Shown: in pieces, positions 54,707-64,000 of the stretch | How positions within the stretch are numbered: position 1 is the stretch's first letter | Layout: each line of letters opens with the position of its first letter | Assembly: GCF_009183415.1 (NCBI RefSeq) | Contig: NZ_WEHU01000024.1 | Span: 1 to 64,000 of the forward strand | Direction of reading: 5' to 3' | DNA from: Bacillus sp. B1-b2 | Lineage (GTDB): Bacteria; Bacillota; Bacilli; Bacillales; Cytobacillaceae | DNA: 64,000 nt | The notes under the pieces: generated by a model | The model's database searches: none | What the model was told of the DNA's origin: nothing | What the model saw: only the letters and a program-made list of their open reading frames with translations | Made by a program: the position numbers and the translations under genes

Positions 54707-56059
54707 TTAATAGCTGCTTATTGGGAAACTTTTACTGGTCAGCTTTGGTACATATAGCGCGAGAAAAACGGAGCGACATAAACTAAATAATATAAAAGCA
54801 AACCAAACTCCATGATTATGATAAATTGGTGGCAGTAGCCAAATTGCAACTAAATAAAAAAGAAGCGCTAAAAAGATGGTATTTCTTACTGGTGATATGG
54901 TAGTTGCCCCTGAAAAAATACCTTCTAGCATTAAGCCTACAAAACCTGTCAACGGATAAATAATCATCCAGAATAGATAGCTTTCGGTTGTTTGTTGTAT
55001 GCCTATTAGATCTGTAAATAGTGGGACTATTGCCTTTCCGAATAGAAGCATCATGAGAGCAAGAACACCAGCACTCAAAATTCCCCACTTGGCTGATAAT
55101 TGTAATGTGCGAATATATTCTAATCTATTTCCTTTCCCAATTGCCTTTCCAATAAAAATACTAGATGCATTAGCAAAGCCGCCAATTAAATAAGCAATCA
55201 TATAATGTATTTGCAATAAAATAGCATTAGCTGCTAACGCTTCCTCCCCCATTCTTGCACCACTAGCTGTAAAAATGCCTGTCATAATAAGTAAACAAAC
55301 CGTTCGAAGTAAGTGGTCTCTATTCACAATAAGCATTTCTCTAAATTTATCTGATTGGAGTAATTTATCTTTTGAGATTAGCAAGCTTGATTTGGTTGTT
55401 CGTAAGATAATCCAACCACCAAGTGCAACAGCAAAAACTTCTCCAATTACTGTAGCAAGTGCTACTCCTTGTACCCCCATATCCAATAGAAAAACAAAGA
55501 CAAGGTCAAGCACAATATTAATAATATTCATTCCAATTTGAGTAGCTAAGGATAATTTTACTTTTCCCATCCCCATTAACCAACCTATCATGACATAGCT
55601 AGTTAATAAAAATGGTGCTCCCCAAATACGAATAGAAAAATACATAGCTGCATTCTCTAAGACTGCTGGTGTTCCTCCGAAAACTAGAAGAGATGCAGAA
55701 AGAATTGGTTGTTGAAATAGGACAAATAATATACCGAATAACCAAGCAATTAATAAAGGGCGAATGAAAGCAGCTTTCAATTCATCCTCATCCTTTGCAC
55801 CAAATGCTTGAGCAGTAAAGCCACTTGTACTCACTCGTAAGAAACCAAATAACCAGTACATCGTATTAAAGATGACTGCCCCAATAGCCACTCCACCTAT
55901 AGCTGCTGCATCTGATAATCTACCTACCACTGCTGTATCGACTGCACCTAATAAGGGCGTAGATATACCCGCAATAATGAGGGGAAAGGAAAGAGAAAGA
56001 TATTGTTTATTGCTTATTAATTGATCTTTTTTTCGTGCATGTATCACTCTTTTATTCAT
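54707..56059 (-). CDS. MATE family efflux transporter (DinF-like)
   Basis: A 450-residue multidrug and toxin extrusion protein with twelve predicted helices. The N-terminal PLIIAGISTPLLGAVDTAVVGRL with the conserved Asp in helix 1 is typical of the DinF branch, which uses proton or sodium antiport. The second half begins near residue 235 and holds the paralogous repeat. It follows the chemoreceptor gene closely (56 bases) in the same direction but has no obvious link in function. Substrates cannot be inferred. Confidence 0.88.
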   Translation of the reverse strand: MNKRVIHARKKDQLISNKQYLSLSFPLIIAGISTPLLGAVDTAVVGRLSDAAAIGGVAIGAVIFNTMYWLFGFLRVSTSGFTAQAFGAKDEDELKAAFIRPLLIAWLFGILFVLFQQPILSASLLVFGGTPAVLENAAMYFSIRIWGAPFLLTSYVMIGWLMGMGKVKLSLATQIGMNIINIVLDLVFVFLLDMGVQGVALATVIGEVFAVALGGWIILRTTKSSLLISKDKLLQSDKFREMLIVNRDHLLRTVCLLIMTGIFTASGARMGEEALAANAILLQIHYMIAYLIGGFANASSIFIGKAIGKGNRLEYIRTLQLSAKWGILSAGVLALMMLLFGKAIVPLFTDLIGIQQTTESYLFWMIIYPLTGFVGLMLEGIFSGATTISPVRNTIFLALLFYLVAIWLLPPIYHNHGVWFAFILFSLCRSVFLALYVPKLTSKSFPISSY

Positions 56060-56182
56060 TCGTATCTCCTTATTAATACCATAAATCGTAATTATTCTTA
56101 TTTAATATACTAATAATCATTCCATGCGTCAATTACAATCTGTCACTTCAGTTTATATGTCTGTATTGGCATCTTTTTGACT

Positions 56183-56236
56183 AAAAAAAGATAGATCTAG
56201 AAGTCCATCAATGGTCCTTACTAGTTCTATCTTTTT
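56183..56236 (-). terminator. terminator of the ssu operon
   Basis: AAAAAGATAGA and TCTATCTTTTT flank an internally paired centre (CTAG..CCAT..ATGG..CTAG), and T residues follow on the minus strand, 17 bases after the stop of ssuA. Confidence 0.75.
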
Positions 56237-56252
56237 ACCCAACTTTCCTATT

Positions 56253-57254
56253 TTATTCTCCTTTTAACGCTTCCTCCACAAATTCATTGGTAATTACTTT
56301 AGATGTATCCATTTCTTTTGCCACACCACCTACAGAATAAAGGAAATCCGCTTGCTCTTGGTGAGCCTTTGCAAATTCTGGTGTAGTCGGACTCAAGCGA
56401 TTATCTGTTTTCTCGAGCACTGTTTTGATTATTTCCACATCCACTTTTTGTGTGCTAGCAATATCCTGTGCAACTTCCTCCGTATGATTAATGAAATATT
56501 GTCTCGCTTCTTCATAAGTCTTTAAAAATAATACTGTTAAATCAGGATGTTCTTGAGTAAAATTAGTTCCTGCGATAAGAAAACTTGGTGTAAGAATATT
56601 TAAATCTGCACCAGAAACTAGAATATTTGCCCCTGTTTGGAAAACTGCTGTTGTAACATATGGCTCCCAAGTAGACCATGCATCAATAGATCCATTATCC
56701 AAGGCTGGTCTTGCTTCATCTGGTTGAAGTTGAATAATATCAATATCTTTATCTGTCAGAGCGGCTCGATCTAGCACGAAATACAAAAAGTTATATGCAC
56801 TGCTTCCTTTGGCTACACCTATCTTTTTCCCTTTTAAGTCACCTATTTCTTTAATAGCACTATCTTTAGGAATGACTATTGCATTTCCCGTTTTTCCATC
56901 ACTAGTAACCGCGATAGCTTTAAAGTCAATATTTGCTGCCTGACCAGCTATGAGAGGAGTTCCACCAGTTGCTCCAAAGTCAAGTCTTCCTGCAGATAAT
57001 GCCTCAAAATGTGGAGGACCACTGGCAAATTCACTCCACTCCACCTTTACACCTACTTTTTCAAATGCCTTTTCAAAATACTGATGTTCCCTTGCGTATG
57101 GCAATACCCCTGTTTTACCTTGTACACCTATTCGAACAACCACTTCCTTTTCTGCTGAATCTGAATTCACACTATTTGAGCTACAAGCACTTAAGAATAC
57201 GGACAAGACTATCATTAATAGAGAACTAATAGACCAGAATTTTTTCTTCATCAT
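56253..57254 (-). CDS. ssuA: aliphatic sulfonate ABC transporter substrate-binding lipoprotein
   Basis: A 333-residue lipoprotein with lipobox LSAC, then a type II periplasmic-binding fold of the SsuA/NMT1 class. Characteristic segments are GVLPYAREHQYFEKAFEKVG, GATGGTPLIAGQAANIDF, and IGVAKGSSAYNF. It would bind alkanesulfonates at the outer membrane face. An in-frame GTG three codons upstream overlaps the AAGGTGGGAG site, so I use the ATG at 57252-57254; the next codon is also ATG and equally possible. It is the last gene of the sulfonate operon. Confidence 0.88.
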   Translation of the reverse strand: MMKKKFWSISSLLMIVLSVFLSACSSNSVNSDSAEKEVVVRIGVQGKTGVLPYAREHQYFEKAFEKVGVKVEWSEFASGPPHFEALSAGRLDFGATGGTPLIAGQAANIDFKAIAVTSDGKTGNAIVIPKDSAIKEIGDLKGKKIGVAKGSSAYNFLYFVLDRAALTDKDIDIIQLQPDEARPALDNGSIDAWSTWEPYVTTAVFQTGANILVSGADLNILTPSFLIAGTNFTQEHPDLTVLFLKTYEEARQYFINHTEEVAQDIASTQKVDVEIIKTVLEKTDNRLSPTTPEFAKAHQEQADFLYSVGGVAKEMDTSKVITNEFVEEALKGE

Positions 57255-57314
57255 TTCTCCCACCTTTAAATATATTTAACACATTTGAATAGTCGGATTT
57301 AATAGATACCTTAA

Positions 57315-58154
57315 CTACCCTTTAAAATTATCTTGCCACTTTAACAACCTTCTTTCAAAAAACCGGACAAAAGAGTCTGACACTTTCCCAAATGCTGCAA
57401 AGATGATAATCCCTACAAAAACAATAGATGTTTGCGAAAATTGTCTTGCATCCATTATTAAATATCCGATTCCCTCACTTGACCCCATTAATTCAGCAGC
57501 AACAAGTCCTAGCCATGCAGCACCTAAAGATAAGCGAATACCTAATAAGATATTTGGGAGAGCTGCAGGAAGAATTAGCAAAGTGATTTGCTTCCACTTG
57601 TTAAATTGTAAAACCTTTGCTACAGCATACAACTTAGAATCTACTCCTCTTATCCCCAAAAATGTATTAACATAGAGAGGAAAAAATGCTCCTTTAGCAA
57701 TCAATAGTATCTTAGACATCTCACCAAAACCAAACCAAAGGATAAATAATGGAATGACCGCTAAATGAGGAATGGTACGTACCATCTGCAGTGTGGGATC
57801 CAATGTCTGTTCTACATTATTATTAAAGCCAACAAGTAATCCTAAAAATAAACCGAGCACCCCACCAAGTAAGAATCCCAACATGGCTCGATATAGGCTA
57901 ATTTCTAAATGGCCAAGTAAATTCCCGGTTAGGACTAAATCTATGAAACTAGCAAAAATAGTACTAGGCCGTGGCAATAAGATATCGGAGACTAATCCAA
58001 ATATGCCTGACAGTTCCCATAAAACCAAAATAATTACTGGAAATAGGAAGCCTTTTAGTACTTTTATTAGCTGCTTCTTCTCTTTATTTCTTTTCTCTTT
58101 TTTCACTTGATTAGTAGTCAGTGTTTCTATTGCAGTTGAACTTTGGTTTTCCAA
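57315..58154 (-). CDS. ssuC: aliphatic sulfonate ABC transporter permease
   Basis: A 279-residue permease with six predicted helices and the EAA loop in the second half (LPAALPNILLGIRLSLGAAWLGLVAAEL). This is the SsuC/TauC type. The start is TTG, seven bases after AGGGGG. The N-terminal 30 residues are polar and variable. It lies 12 bases after the ATPase gene and ahead of the binding-protein gene, giving a complete importer ABC set. Confidence 0.9.
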   Translation of the reverse strand: MENQSSTAIETLTTNQVKKEKRNKEKKQLIKVLKGFLFPVIILVLWELSGIFGLVSDILLPRPSTIFASFIDLVLTGNLLGHLEISLYRAMLGFLLGGVLGLFLGLLVGFNNNVEQTLDPTLQMVRTIPHLAVIPLFILWFGFGEMSKILLIAKGAFFPLYVNTFLGIRGVDSKLYAVAKVLQFNKWKQITLLILPAALPNILLGIRLSLGAAWLGLVAAELMGSSEGIGYLIMDARQFSQTSIVFVGIIIFAAFGKVSDSFVRFFERRLLKWQDNFKG

Positions 58155-58166
58155 TGCAATTCCCCC

Positions 58167-58937
58167 TTAAATACCGGCACTATTGGTATATTCTAGTTCA
58201 TCAACTTTTTCAAATTCATTTAATACCAATGTTCTTAATTCCTGAAAGGACGATGTTGTTTTTTTCCGCGGAAACGGTAGGTCAATAGGAATAATCTTTT
58301 GAATAGAACCTGGTTTAGCACTCATAATTACTACTTTATCCGCTAAATAGATGGCTTCATCAATATCATGTGTAACAAAAATCATGGATGTCTTCTCTTT
58401 TTCCCATATATTTAGAAGTGCTTCTTGCATATGGGACCTAGTAAAAGCATCTAATGCTCCAAACGGCTCATCTAACAGAAGAATTTTCGGCTTTCGTAAC
58501 AGCGCTCTAGCTATCGCAACCCTTTGTGCCATTCCACCTGATAGCTCTTTAGGAAAAGCTCTATCATATCCATCTAATCTGACCAGTTTAATCAGTTTTT
58601 CAACATGCTGTTTTACTTCAGGATTCTTTAATGACAGATTTCCTGCAATATTTTTTTCCACTGTATGCCACGGAAAAAGCCTCGGTTCTTGAAAAATGAA
58701 TCCTCGATTGCTCCCTGTACCAGTTACCCTTTCTCCTTCCAGTAGAATTTCTCCGTTGTACTCATTATCTAAGCCAGCTACTGCTTTTAATAACGTACTT
58801 TTTCCGCATCCACTCGGCCCAATAATAGTGACAAATTCTCCTGCCTTTACTTTTAAATGAATATCATTTAGAACATGATTTTTCTCTTTCCCTTTTTTAA
58901 AGTGTTTATCAAGTTTTTTAATTTCTAAAAGAGTCAT
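58167..58937 (-). CDS. ssuB: aliphatic sulfonate ABC transporter ATP-binding protein
   Basis: A 256-residue ATPase: Walker [11 protein letters not shown]-loop in [11 protein letters not shown], signature [16 protein letters not shown], Walker [13 protein letters not shown] and H-loop VTHDIDEA. The pattern fits the SsuB/TauB/NrtD group. The ATG overlaps the stop of the monooxygenase gene by four bases, so translation is coupled. It energises import of sulfonates through SsuC. Confidence 0.92.
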   Translation of the reverse strand: MTLLEIKKLDKHFKKGKEKNHVLNDIHLKVKAGEFVTIIGPSGCGKSTLLKAVAGLDNEYNGEILLEGERVTGTGSNRGFIFQEPRLFPWHTVEKNIAGNLSLKNPEVKQHVEKLIKLVRLDGYDRAFPKELSGGMAQRVAIARALLRKPKILLLDEPFGALDAFTRSHMQEALLNIWEKEKTSMIFVTHDIDEAIYLADKVVIMSAKPGSIQKIIPIDLPFPRKKTTSSFQELRTLVLNEFEKVDELEYTNSAGI

Positions 58938-60295
58938 GCAAAATCCTCCTTGCTAATATTGTTCCATCTATTCACGGGTCTTTTTAGACCTAAATTTTCT
59001 CTTAATGTACCTCCTGTATATTCTTGGCGGAAAAGCCCTCTATTCTGGAGTTCTGGTATAACTAAATCTACAAATTCGTCTAAACCATTTGGTAAGAAAG
59101 GAGGCATGATATTAAATCCATCTGCAGCTCCTTGTTCAAACCACTCTTGTAACTGATCTGCAATTTGAATTGGAGTACCGTTAATTTCTCTATGACCTCT
59201 TGCACCTGCAACACGCTGATATAATTGTCGAATGGTTAGATTTTCTCGATCACCTAAATCCTTAATCAACTGAAATCTTGTTTTAGCCCCATTAATATCG
59301 TGGATATCAGGTAAATCAGGCAAAGGCTTATCTACTGGATATGATGATAGATCATAGCTAATTAAAGAGGATAAGAGCTCTACTCCTATTCGTTCTGGTA
59401 TTAATTCTACTAAATACTCTTTCTTCTCTCTTGCTTCTTTCTCGGTAGAACCAATAACTGGGAAGACGCCAGGCATTACTTTTAATGACGATTCATGTCT
59501 TGCATATTTCGATAGCCTTCCTTTTACATCTTGATAAAATCCTTTAGCCTCTTCTATCGTTTGCCATGCAGTGAAAATAACTTCTGCTGTTTTGGCAGCT
59601 AATTCTTTACCTGCTTCTGAAGATCCAGCCTGGATAATAACTGGATACCCTTGGATAGGACGAGAAATATTTAAAGGTCCTTTAACAGAAAACCATTCTC
59701 CCTTATGATTAATCGGATGAACAAGATTTGGTTGCGCATATCTTGCATTCTTCTTATCTACTAGCACAGCTCCATCTTCCCAGCTGTCCCAAAGCTTCAT
59801 CGCTACTTCTACAAATTCCTCTGCTCGTTCATATCTGGACTGATGGAATAAATGATTCTCCTTGCTGAAGTTTAGTGCTTCTGCTTCATTTGATGATGTT
59901 ACTACATTCCATCCAGCTCTTCCACCACTCAAATGATCAATGGTTGCAAATTTTCTAGCAAGATGAAAAGGTTCATTATAAGTGGTCGAGGCAGTTGCCA
60001 CTAAACCGATATTCTGTGTCACAACAGATAAAGCAGACAAAAGCGTTACAGGATCTGGCCTTACATTTACAGTCTGTTCAATCCCAATGCCATTTCGGTC
60101 ATGTACAGCGTAACTATCAGCGAAAAAAATCATATCAAATTTCCCTCGTTCTGCTGTTTCCGCAAGTTTTTTATATAAATCAAATGAAAGTACGCTTTCA
60201 CTGTGACTCTCTGGATGTCGCCATGCAGCAACATGATGCCCTGGAATCATAAAAAATGCCCCTAAGTTCATTTGTCTCCCACTATTCTTACTCAT
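58934..60295 (-). CDS. FMN-dependent monooxygenase, NtaA/SnaA/DszA family
   Basis: A 453-residue flavin-dependent luciferase-like monooxygenase of the two-component NtaA/DszA type. Key segments are [55 protein letters not shown], and [26 protein letters not shown]. It needs reduced FMN from a reductase, encoded directly upstream with an eight-base overlap. Family members open C-S or C-N bonds of sulfones, nitrilotriacetate, dimethyl sulfide and similar compounds. The context predicts a sulfur-containing organic substrate distinct from the SsuD substrates. GGAGG precedes the ATG. Confidence 0.87.
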   Translation of the reverse strand: MSKNSGRQMNLGAFFMIPGHHVAAWRHPESHSESVLSFDLYKKLAETAERGKFDMIFFADSYAVHDRNGIGIEQTVNVRPDPVTLLSALSVVTQNIGLVATASTTYNEPFHLARKFATIDHLSGGRAGWNVVTSSNEAEALNFSKENHLFHQSRYERAEEFVEVAMKLWDSWEDGAVLVDKKNARYAQPNLVHPINHKGEWFSVKGPLNISRPIQGYPVIIQAGSSEAGKELAAKTAEVIFTAWQTIEEAKGFYQDVKGRLSKYARHESSLKVMPGVFPVIGSTEKEAREKKEYLVELIPERIGVELLSSLISYDLSSYPVDKPLPDLPDIHDINGAKTRFQLIKDLGDRENLTIRQLYQRVAGARGHREINGTPIQIADQLQEWFEQGAADGFNIMPPFLPNGLDEFVDLVIPELQNRGLFRQEYTGGTLRENLGLKRPVNRWNNISKEDFA

Positions 60296-60854
60296 CCTTT
60301 TTTCCTCCTTTTAGCTGCATTTTTTTGGTAAAAATCGCCTGATAAAATGAGCGATAATTTGCAAGCAGTCTTACCTTCGTTTCATCACTTAATGTAAAAC
60401 TATTGTTGTCTAATCGTGTTATCTCCTGATCCACTGCATACACCCCCTTGATAATATGGTCAGCTCCTAGTGCAGATACTAATGGTTTTAATCCAAAATC
60501 GATGGCTAATAGATGTCCAAAAGATCCTCCTATCATTAGCGGCCATACTACCTTATTCTCTAATCCCTTTTGAGGAAGTAAATCTAGGAATGTTTTCAGA
60601 ACTCCAGAATACGTCGCCTTAAATACAGGTGAATAAAGAATCACCCCATCCGCTTCCTGCACTTTTTTTGTTGTATCTTTAATTATTTCACTAAGAAAGT
60701 TTGCATGTATTAAATCTTCTGCAGGCAATTCATAGACTCTTATTATTTCAAATGAAACGTGATCCTTTTCTAACTGTTGAATGGTATAATCCACCAATCC
60801 ATTTAAACGAGACTTATTATTAGGTGCCCCTACTATTAACATTACTTTGCCCAA
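60288..60854 (-). CDS. ssuE: NADPH-dependent FMN reductase
   Basis: A 188-residue flavodoxin-like reductase. It starts MLIVGAPNNKSRLNGLVDYTI, has the flavin-binding segment GVILYSPVFKATYSGVLKTFLDLLP and MIGGSFGHLLAIDFGLKPLVSALGA. This matches the SsuE/MsuE type, which supplies reduced FMN to the two monooxygenases in the operon. The start is TTG behind GGAGG (nine bases). The gene overlaps the next monooxygenase by eight bases. Confidence 0.87.
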   Translation of the reverse strand: MGKVMLIVGAPNNKSRLNGLVDYTIQQLEKDHVSFEIIRVYELPAEDLIHANFLSEIIKDTTKKVQEADGVILYSPVFKATYSGVLKTFLDLLPQKGLENKVVWPLMIGGSFGHLLAIDFGLKPLVSALGADHIIKGVYAVDQEITRLDNNSFTLSDETKVRLLANYRSFYQAIFTKKMQLKGGKKDE

Positions 60855-60883
60855 CTTGCATCTCCTCCTTCTTACTCATTCCT

Positions 60884-62005
60884 CTATTTAGCTGATTTTG
60901 GGTGGAAGTCATTTGCAACCATTTCACCTACTATAGAATTTACTTTTGCATGTCTTTCTAAATCTAGGTGCGGAAATAACAGTTCGGCAACACGGTAGGA
61001 CTCCTCTAAGTGCGGATACCCGGATAGTATGAAGGTTTCAATTCCCAATTCCTCATATTCTTTCATTCGCCTTGCAACTGTTTCAGGATCACCAACTAAG
61101 GCAGTTCCTGCACCACCTCTCACTAAGCCAATCCCAGCCCAAAGATTAGGACTTATTTCTAGCTGTTCCTTTCTCCCCCTATGCAAATTGGCCATTCTTT
61201 TTTGTCCTTCAGAATCATACCGGGCAAATACTTTTTGTGATGCTTCAATTAAATCATCATCTATATACTTAATTAAATCATCTGCTGCTTTCCAAGCTTC
61301 TTCTTCCGTTTCTCTGACAATAACATGGAGCCGTATTCCGAATCGGATCGTTCTGCCTTGTTTTTCAGCTAACTTCCTCACGTATTCAATTTTTTCTTTC
61401 ACTTTATCCGGAGTTTCTCCCCACGTTAAGTAAACATCTACATGTTTTGCTGCAACTTCCTGACCAACCTGGGATGAACCACCAAAGTATAGTGGTGGAT
61501 ATGGTTTTTGCAAGGCAGAGAATAAAAGTTTGCCTCCATCTATATGTAGGTAGTCACCTTCATAATTGGATTCCCCATGCTCTAACAACTCGCGCCATAC
61601 TGTTAAAAATTCATCTGTTAATTCATATCTTTCATGATGCTTAAGCTGCAATCCATCTCCAGCAAGTTCAACCGGATCTCCACCTGTTACCACATTTATT
61701 AAGATACGACCATTGGATAACCGATCAAATGTAGAGGTCATTCTAGCTGCCTGTGTAGGTGACATAATTCCTGGTCTGACCGCTACTAAAAATTTCATCT
61801 GATTGGTTGCTTCAATCAAAGAGGAAGCAACAATCCATGCATCTTCACAAGACTGTCCAGTAGGAAGTAATGCTCCTTCATATCCTAAACTATCTACAGC
61901 TTGAGCTACTTGTTTTAAATACGGATAATTCACCTCTCTTCCACCTGTCGTTACTCCTAAATATCTTGAATCACCATGTGTTGGTATGAACCAGAATACT
62001 TTCAT
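60884..62005 (-). CDS. ssuD: FMNH2-dependent alkanesulfonate monooxygenase
   Basis: A 373-residue luciferase-like enzyme that converts alkanesulfonates to aldehyde and sulfite with reduced FMN and oxygen. Conserved SsuD segments: [72 protein letters not shown] and [23 protein letters not shown] with the mobile-loop Arg. AAAAGGGGAGAG precedes the ATG. It is the first gene of the desulfonation segment; a strong hairpin lies only 34 bases upstream of its start. Confidence 0.93.
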   Translation of the reverse strand: MKVFWFIPTHGDSRYLGVTTGGREVNYPYLKQVAQAVDSLGYEGALLPTGQSCEDAWIVASSLIEATNQMKFLVAVRPGIMSPTQAARMTSTFDRLSNGRILINVVTGGDPVELAGDGLQLKHHERYELTDEFLTVWRELLEHGESNYEGDYLHIDGGKLLFSALQKPYPPLYFGGSSQVGQEVAAKHVDVYLTWGETPDKVKEKIEYVRKLAEKQGRTIRFGIRLHVIVRETEEEAWKAADDLIKYIDDDLIEASQKVFARYDSEGQKRMANLHRGRKEQLEISPNLWAGIGLVRGGAGTALVGDPETVARRMKEYEELGIETFILSGYPHLEESYRVAELLFPHLDLERHAKVNSIVGEMVANDFHPKSAK

Positions 62006-62040
62006 TTCTCTCTCCCCTTTTTAAAAAAAATATATATAAA

Positions 62041-62085
62041 GGAGGCTCCCTATTAAGCATTCACATTGCTTAATAAGGAGCCTCC
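62041..62085 (-). terminator. strong hairpin between the tauE-like gene and ssuD
   Basis: Arms of about 18-19 bp (GGAGGCTCC.TATTAAGC and GCTTAATA.GGAGCCTCC) around a short loop are followed on the minus strand by TTTATATATATTTTTTTT. It ends the TauE gene transcript, but lies just before the ribosome binding site of ssuD. Confidence 0.85.
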
Positions 62086-62095
62086 AGTTTTCTAG

Positions 62096-62989
62096 TCAGC
62101 TATTTAAATCAATATTTGATTGGTTATTTTTAATTGATCCTATTTTAGATAGTGTAAATATAATCGCAGCAATCCAAATGATTGCAATCCCTGCATAAAT
62201 ATATGGATATACATTAGCTTGATTTAGCCAGGAAGTTAATAAAGTTCGGGCATTTACAAGAATGATAAACCCTCCCACCAATACTCCCATCAATTGCGGG
62301 TGAATCTTCTGTACAAGCCAAGCTGCAATTGGTGCAGCAATTAAACCGCCAAGCATTAACGCCCCTACCCATAGCCAGTTAACTTGTTCCCAACCTAACG
62401 ATATGAAAAAACCAAGTGTAGCGGATACTGCTATTGCAAATTCGCTTGTATCAACAGTTCCAACCACTTTTCTTGAGCTAATTCCTTTTTTTGATAACAG
62501 AACTGGTGTAGCAATTGGTCCCCATCCCCCTCCGCCTGTTGCATCCGCAAATCCTGCAATTAGACCTAATGGAATAGCCTGTTTTTTGCTTAAGTCCAAT
62601 TGCTTTCTTTCTTCGCTTGGACGGAATTTTACTAAAAAGCGAAGTAGTACATAGACTCCTAGGAGTAATAAGAATAAAGAAATATACGGCTTAGCTAGAT
62701 CTCCAGGCAAATTACTCAGAAATGTAGCACCAGCAAATGCTCCGATAGAACCTGGGATAATAAGACGATATACTGTCTGTTTATCAACATTCCCAAACTT
62801 AATATGTGATGCTCCAGATGCTGCTGTTGTTACGACCTCCGCTAAATGAACAGAAGCAGAGGCAACTGCAGGTGATATGCTAAATGCCAGCAATAGAGAT
62901 GTAGATGTGACACCATATGCCATTCCAAGTGCGCCATCTATTAATTGTGCTAAAAGACCAATAACTGCAAAAACAAATAATTTCTTCAT
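62096..62989 (-). CDS. sulfite exporter TauE/SafE family protein
   Basis: A 297-residue membrane protein with about eight helices in two repeats of the TauE/SafE fold: IGLLAQLIDGALGMAYGVTSTSLLL in the first and PLGLIAGFADATGGGGWGPIATPVLLSKKG in the second. Members export sulfite or other anions. Located upstream of SsuD, which releases sulfite, it probably removes excess sulfite or acts in related sulfur-anion transport. The ATG is preceded by GGGAGTG. Confidence 0.87.
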   Translation of the reverse strand: MKKLFVFAVIGLLAQLIDGALGMAYGVTSTSLLLAFSISPAVASASVHLAEVVTTAASGASHIKFGNVDKQTVYRLIIPGSIGAFAGATFLSNLPGDLAKPYISLFLLLLGVYVLLRFLVKFRPSEERKQLDLSKKQAIPLGLIAGFADATGGGGWGPIATPVLLSKKGISSRKVVGTVDTSEFAIAVSATLGFFISLGWEQVNWLWVGALMLGGLIAAPIAAWLVQKIHPQLMGVLVGGFIILVNARTLLTSWLNQANVYPYIYAGIAIIWIAAIIFTLSKIGSIKNNQSNIDLNS

Positions 62990-63083
62990 ACTACACTCCC
63001 TTTTTGTAAAATAATAACTTACTAGCTTTTATTTCATTTTTCACTTTCCATTCAAACTGATCAAAATCACAAGGTAAATAAAA

Positions 63084-63110
63084 AAGGCATAACCACAGTG
63101 GTTATGCCTT
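63084..63110 (-). terminator. terminator of the erythromycin-esterase-like gene
   Basis: AAGGCATAACCAC and GTGGTTATGCCTT form a 13-bp stem followed on the minus strand by TTTTTT. Confidence 0.85.
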
Positions 63111-63201
63111 CGGTTTTCCGATCAGCTAATTGGATTGATTTAATTATCAAAATTATATAACTCATTATTCCTACCTGTCAACTTGTATTTTCGATTTATT
63201 T

Positions 63202-63999
63202 TTATGTCTCTTCTTTAACTGGAATAGGCATTACTGCATTAGATTGATCTACATAAATAAATCCATCGTAACGCCTGGAAATTTTCGATGGAACATAATT
63301 TCCATAATGTTCGAGTGCTGGTTCATAAATGACCCCTACAGCCCGATGACCGATTAACCGGTCAAATAGGTGACGATTCTCTTCAGTAAATGTTATATAT
63401 TTATTATAAGCACCAGCACGGTGTAAATGCTCTTCCCAACTATTCCTTTGAGCAGCTGGAATATCCATGATTCTATAAGGAGCTCCCCATTTTTCTGCTG
63501 CAATAACAGTACCTGTATATGTTCCAAAACCGATAGCATACACATTGTGTTCTCCAAACTTTTCTCTTGTTATCTGTCCAACATTTATTAAACCCTCCTC
63601 TTCCATACTTGTAGCTCGGGCATCTCCGATATGAGTATTATGTTCCCAAACAATACCACGTGCCTTTTCTCCGTATAAATTACTTATTATTTCTAGTGTT
63701 TCCACCATATGATGGTCTCTTATATTCCATGATTTGCTGTCATCTGTGATCATTGCTTCATAATAGGCTTCTGCATTTTTTGATACTAGACTGTTGATTT
63801 GCAGGTTTAGGTAGGCCTCCGTATTATCTTGTTCTGTGTAAAGTTTTCTATTGGATAGAATGGATTGTAAAAGCTGGATTACTTCTTCTCTACAGCTTTC
63901 TCCTAAAAAGGCTGCAGACATGCCATATTGTTCAGGCCTTTTATTATAAGGGTGAAAGCAAGTGATTGCTTGCATTGCTTTTTCAAGATCTGGGGAATG
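63202..63999 (-). CDS. erythromycin esterase family protein (5' end outside the window)
   Basis: Partial gene: the frame is open to the right edge of the window, so the N-terminal part is missing; about 265 residues are seen and full-length members are around 400-450. The recognised features are those of the erythromycin esterase/EreA-like domain: GIVWEHNTHIGDARATSM (with the conserved His and Asp/Arg), FGTYTGTVIAAEKWG, and the C-terminal RHLFDRLIGHRAVGVIYEPALEHYGNYVP. Bacillus YbfO-type homologues are not known to give macrolide resistance and may hydrolyse other substrates. A strong terminator follows the stop. Confidence 0.82.
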   Translation of the reverse strand, partial: HSPDLEKAMQAITCFHPYNKRPEQYGMSAAFLGESCREEVIQLLQSILSNRKLYTEQDNTEAYLNLQINSLVSKNAEAYYEAMITDDSKSWNIRDHHMVETLEIISNLYGEKARGIVWEHNTHIGDARATSMEEEGLINVGQITREKFGEHNVYAIGFGTYTGTVIAAEKWGAPYRIMDIPAAQRNSWEEHLHRAGAYNKYITFTEENRHLFDRLIGHRAVGVIYEPALEHYGNYVPSKISRRYDGFIYVDQSNAVMPIPVKEET

Positions 64000-64000
64000 G

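Overview
The window is AT-rich chromosomal DNA from a low-GC Gram-positive, most likely a Bacillaceae species (Bacillus sensu lato). The evidence is strong AGGAGG-type ribosome binding sites, frequent TTG/GTG starts, CcpA-type cre sites and close relatives of Bacillus proteins: AiiA-type lactonase, LipA, GltC, a YbdM-type kinase, YxjG/YxjH and a SleB-family hydrolase. No rRNA, tRNA, CRISPR array, intact transposase or phage gene was found. About 57 protein genes are supported. One is cut by the right edge and one further locus is a decayed pseudogene.

Layout. 0-9.8 kb: RlmD rRNA methyltransferase, a HAD phosphatase, a tiny Ser/Arg-rich protein facing a Ser/Thr kinase, a LysM-SleB wall hydrolase, a beta-helix surface protein, an acetyltransferase, a heptad-repeat coiled-coil protein, class I fructose-bisphosphate aldolase and a DUF6241 protein. 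10-15 kb: a nucleic-acid-processing cluster (Nudix hydrolase, 963-residue PLD-nuclease/helicase/DUF3427 protein, membrane-anchored NERD nuclease-like protein). 15-20.4 kb: a maltose-type PTS permease and partner phosphatase behind three cre-like operators, then gdhA divergent from a gltC-like regulator. 20.5-29.9 kb: a complete fructan/sucrose utilisation locus (ABC importer without its own ATPase, cytoplasmic and lipoprotein GH32 enzymes, fructokinase, LacI repressor) with repeated palindromic operators. 30.1-30.6 kb: the relic of an SMC-like ATPase.

30.8-48.3 kb: an AiiA-like lactonase, three aldo/keto reductases, a HAD phosphatase, a DHFR-like reductase, a LipA-type lipase, a PAS-GGDEF-EAL protein behind a c-di-GMP-I riboswitch, a DUF3231 protein, isochorismatase, Mn catalase, chromate transporter, a MetE-like methyltransferase, LacI and AraC regulators, and a Crh-like HPr protein. 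48.5-56 kb: two regulator plus YhgE-like exporter modules (PadR and MarR), a chemoreceptor and a MATE pump. 56.2-63 kb: an organosulfonate uptake and desulfonation operon with a sulfite-exporter-like permease. The right edge holds an erythromycin-esterase-family gene.

The strongest observations beyond routine annotation are the c-di-GMP-I riboswitch controlling a c-di-GMP turnover enzyme, the Crh-like HPr whose phospho-histidine is a tyrosine, the SR-rich mini-protein next to a kinase with an HTD catalytic loop, the PLD-helicase/NERD/Nudix cluster, the decayed SMC-like ATPase readable across three frames, and the duplicated operators of the MarR and fructan systems. No system here can be shown from sequence alone to be previously undescribed.
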